A stretch of 24,535 nucleotides of DNA from the NCBI GenBank assembly GCA_964602895.1, contig CAZRTG010000033.1:1-24535 (forward strand), written 5' to 3'. Below, in pieces: positions 22,880-24,535 of the stretch. The translations under genes were made by a program, and so were the position numbers. Every line of letters begins with the position of its first letter. Positions within the stretch are counted from its first letter, which is position 1. Source of the DNA: JAWXBM01 sp964602895. Its GTDB lineage: Bacteria; Pseudomonadota; Gammaproteobacteria; Xanthomonadales; SZUA-36. The notes under the pieces are model-generated. The model had not been told where the DNA came from and did no database searches. It saw nothing but the letters and a program-made list of their open reading frames with translations.

Positions 22880-23914
22880 ATGACTCATCCGGATCAATGG
22901 GCTTTACCGGAATGGCCCTATGCTCAAGGCAAACCCGCGCTCAGTGGCCGGTTGCGCTCTCAGCCGGAAGACTTTGTCGTCGAAGAGTTACCGGCTTTTG
23001 AACCCTCCGGCGAGGGTTCGCATTTATGGCTGTGGGTAGAGAAAACCGGCGCCAATACCGATTGGGTAGCGGGTCAGCTGGCACGGGCGGCGGGCTGTTC
23101 TCCGCGCGATGTGGGTTATGCCGGCATGAAAGACCGCCACGCAGTTACCCGGCAGTGGTTTTCGTTGCCGTGGAAAGCGGGTGTAGCGGCAGAATTTGCC
23201 GATCCTGGCATAGCAGGTGTGCGGGTATTGCAGGTCAGGCTGCATGAAAAGAAGTTGCGTCGTGGCGTTTTACGGGGCAATCGTTTCCGCATTTTACTCA
23301 GGAAATTACAGGGTGATCCGGGCAATCTGGAGCCTGGCCTCAAACAGTTGGCCGAACAGGGCGTGCCCAATTATTTTGGCCCGCAGCGGTTCGGTTTTGG
23401 CGGCGCCAATGTGGCACGTGCGGTACAGTGGCTACAGCAGGGCGGGCGTTTGCCACGGGCCAAACGCAGCATCTATCTGTCGGCTTTGCGCAGCTTCCTG
23501 TTCAACCAGGTGCTGGCAGCGCGTGTGACCGACGGCAGTTGGAACCGGCTGCTGGAGGGTGAACTGGCCATGCTGGATGGCACGCATTCGATTTTTCTCT
23601 GTGCGAAACTTGATCAGAGCCTGCGACAACGTTGTGCCCAGTTTGATTTGCACCCTACCGGGCCGTTGCCGGGACGCGGTGGCATGGAAACACAAAAAGC
23701 TGCGTTTGAGCTGGAGCAAGCAGTATTGGCCCCCTATCATGCCGCTATCGACAGTCTGGCCAGTTTCGGTGTGGATACCGAGCGTCGCGGCTTGCGCTTG
23801 CGTGTGAATGATCTCGCCTGGGATATCCAGTCAGACACCCTGCTGCTGGAGTTCTCATTACCTGCCGGTGCTTACGCTACCGTGGTGATGCGTGAGGTGA
23901 TTAATGAGCTGTAA
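22880..23914 (+). CDS. truD: tRNA pseudouridine(13) synthase TruD
   Basis: Converts U13 of tRNAs to pseudouridine. The product has 344 residues. The N-terminal block GRLRSQPEDFVVEELPAF (23-40) and the catalytic motif GYAGMKDRHAVTRQW, with nucleophile Asp85, identify the TruD family. The TRUD-domain block VPNYFGPQRFGFGGANV and the C-terminal LRLRVNDLAWDIQSDTLLLEFSLPAGAYATVVMREVI are also present. GGGAGG lies only one base before the ATG at 22880, closer than usual, but the protein starts where TruD proteins normally do. It is last in the eno-ftsB-ispD-ispF-truD run. In E. coli surE follows; here an FHA gene does. Confidence 0.96.
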   Translation: MTHPDQWALPEWPYAQGKPALSGRLRSQPEDFVVEELPAFEPSGEGSHLWLWVEKTGANTDWVAGQLARAAGCSPRDVGYAGMKDRHAVTRQWFSLPWKAGVAAEFADPGIAGVRVLQVRLHEKKLRRGVLRGNRFRILLRKLQGDPGNLEPGLKQLAEQGVPNYFGPQRFGFGGANVARAVQWLQQGGRLPRAKRSIYLSALRSFLFNQVLAARVTDGSWNRLLEGELAMLDGTHSIFLCAKLDQSLRQRCAQFDLHPTGPLPGRGGMETQKAAFELEQAVLAPYHAAIDSLASFGVDTERRGLRLRVNDLAWDIQSDTLLLEFSLPAGAYATVVMREVINEL

Positions 23915-23983
23915 TGGAAAATGTGGCGTGAAACCTGTTGCAGAACTTGTCTGGCCAGCCACCTGCACCTATGTAGACTGATG

Positions 23984-24406
23984 ATGAATACTTACCGATT
24001 AAAAGGCGCCTCCGGCAAAGTAGCCGGACTGTCACATGATCTGGGCCAACGGACACTGATAGGCCGCGACGCTGCCTGTGATTTGCAGGTGGATGATCCA
24101 AAGGTCGCTGCGCAACAGGCAGAAATTGTTCTGCAAGCCGATGGCAGTCTGCGTCTGCTACAACTGGATGGCAGCGGTGAAATTCTGCTCAACGGCAAAG
24201 TGACCCGCGATGCACTGCTCAACAGCGGCGATGAAATCCGCGTGGGAGCCTGCCGCTGGGTATTGCAAGCGCCGGGTTTGAGGCCGGAAAAAGTATTGAC
24301 CGAACGAGCCGTCAGGCGCAGCACCAATTGGATGCCGTGGTTAATGGCAGCCGCCTTGCTGGCCGCAGCCGCACTGGCCTGGCAGCGTGGCTGGCTATCC
24401 TTTTAG
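23984..24406 (+). CDS. Tail-anchored FHA-domain protein with degenerate phosphopeptide motif
   Basis: Protein of about 140 residues. A forkhead-associated domain spans about 5-95: LIGRDAACDLQVDDPKV matches the GR and D-D-x-V core, followed by the strands ADGSLRLLQLDGSGEILLNG and a closing GDEIRVGACRWVLQ. Basic residues then lead to one C-terminal membrane helix (WLMAAALLAAAALAW), so the domain would face the cytoplasm. FHA domains normally bind phosphothreonine, but the usual S-x-x-H after the first block reads AAQQ here, so binding may be weak or lost. ATG at 23981 and 23984 are both possible; ribosome-site evidence is poor. No kinase, phosphatase or type VI gene is nearby in the window. Confidence 0.7.
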   Translation: MNTYRLKGASGKVAGLSHDLGQRTLIGRDAACDLQVDDPKVAAQQAEIVLQADGSLRLLQLDGSGEILLNGKVTRDALLNSGDEIRVGACRWVLQAPGLRPEKVLTERAVRRSTNWMPWLMAAALLAAAALAWQRGWLSF

Positions 24407-24441
24407 GTGCATCCCTGTTGCCGACCATTGGGTTAATTGGA

Positions 24442-24535
24442 TGTAGGAGGCAGCCATGCTGCCGACCCGGTTGATTCGCGAGCATGGCTCGCTCCCACAG
24501 CATGGCTCGCTTGTAGGAGGCAGCCGTGCTGCCGA
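24442..24535. repeat. REP/BIME-like cluster, cut by the window end
   Basis: TGTAGGAGGCAGCC with its palindromic GGCAGC/GCTGCC occurs at 24442-24465 and again at 24512-24535 with one change (CAT to CGT). Between them lies an inverted relative, GCGAGCATGGCTCGC with CTCCCACA (24478-24499), and a partial GCATGGCTCGC (24500-24510). The pattern fits REP elements of the TGTAGGAGCG type known from Pseudomonas and Xanthomonas relatives. It follows the FHA gene by 35 bases. Confidence 0.8.

Noticed and set aside
24442..24535. CRISPR array
   Set aside because: The repeats are palindromic REP units in mixed orientation with no regular spacers and no cas genes.

Overview
This window looks like a chromosomal segment of a gammaproteobacterium. 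The strongest sign is the run pyrG-kdsA-eno-ftsB-ispD-ispF-truD, an order typical of that class, together with parE and parC, an OsmC-like protein and Gly/Ala-rich proteins of moderate GC. The C-terminal FIDGFE tail on one secreted protein and the REP-like TGTAGGAG repeats suggest, weakly, a relative of the Xanthomonadales/Lysobacterales. The sequence is a draft scaffold: it contains exactly 100 N flanked by an identical 55-base direct duplication, so kdsA is only artificially broken.

Layout. At the left edge is an apparent decayed paralogue of the window's own DUF1499 gene. Next comes a minus-strand overlapping pair that forms a small pathway: a glycerophosphodiester phosphodiesterase releases glycerol-3-phosphate, and a short GlpD-like flavoprotein oxidises it. 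On the plus strand follow a POT-family peptide transporter, a DUF1499 membrane protein and an unrecognised exported protein built from two tandem copies of one domain. The last ends in a textbook terminator. Then come minus-strand SDR and OsmC-family genes and a plus-strand VLCAD-like acyl-CoA dehydrogenase. From 9.2 to 16.2 kb parE and parC lie on the minus strand, separated by an SnoaL-like gene, an RraA-like aldolase gene and an exported leucine-rich-repeat-like gene; the last sits between perfect 23-bp inverted repeats. A small outer-membrane beta-barrel gene follows. The right part, from 17.2 kb, is the conserved plus-strand housekeeping cluster: CTP synthesis, KDO-8-P for LPS, enolase, a divisome component, two isoprenoid MEP-pathway steps and tRNA pseudouridine synthase. 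It ends with a tail-anchored FHA protein and a REP cluster cut by the window edge.

The most unusual signal is in the intergenic DNA. A family of palindromes with CTCTGA/TCAGAG arms occurs at about 4.78, 5.65, 7.31 and 16.34-16.48 kb. Two loci (7314-7438 and 16342-16484, opposite orientation) are chains of three to five consecutive hairpins. They share a roughly 68-nt core at about 85% identity, and several differences between the copies preserve base pairing. I do not recognise this repeat as a named family. All identities were counted by eye.
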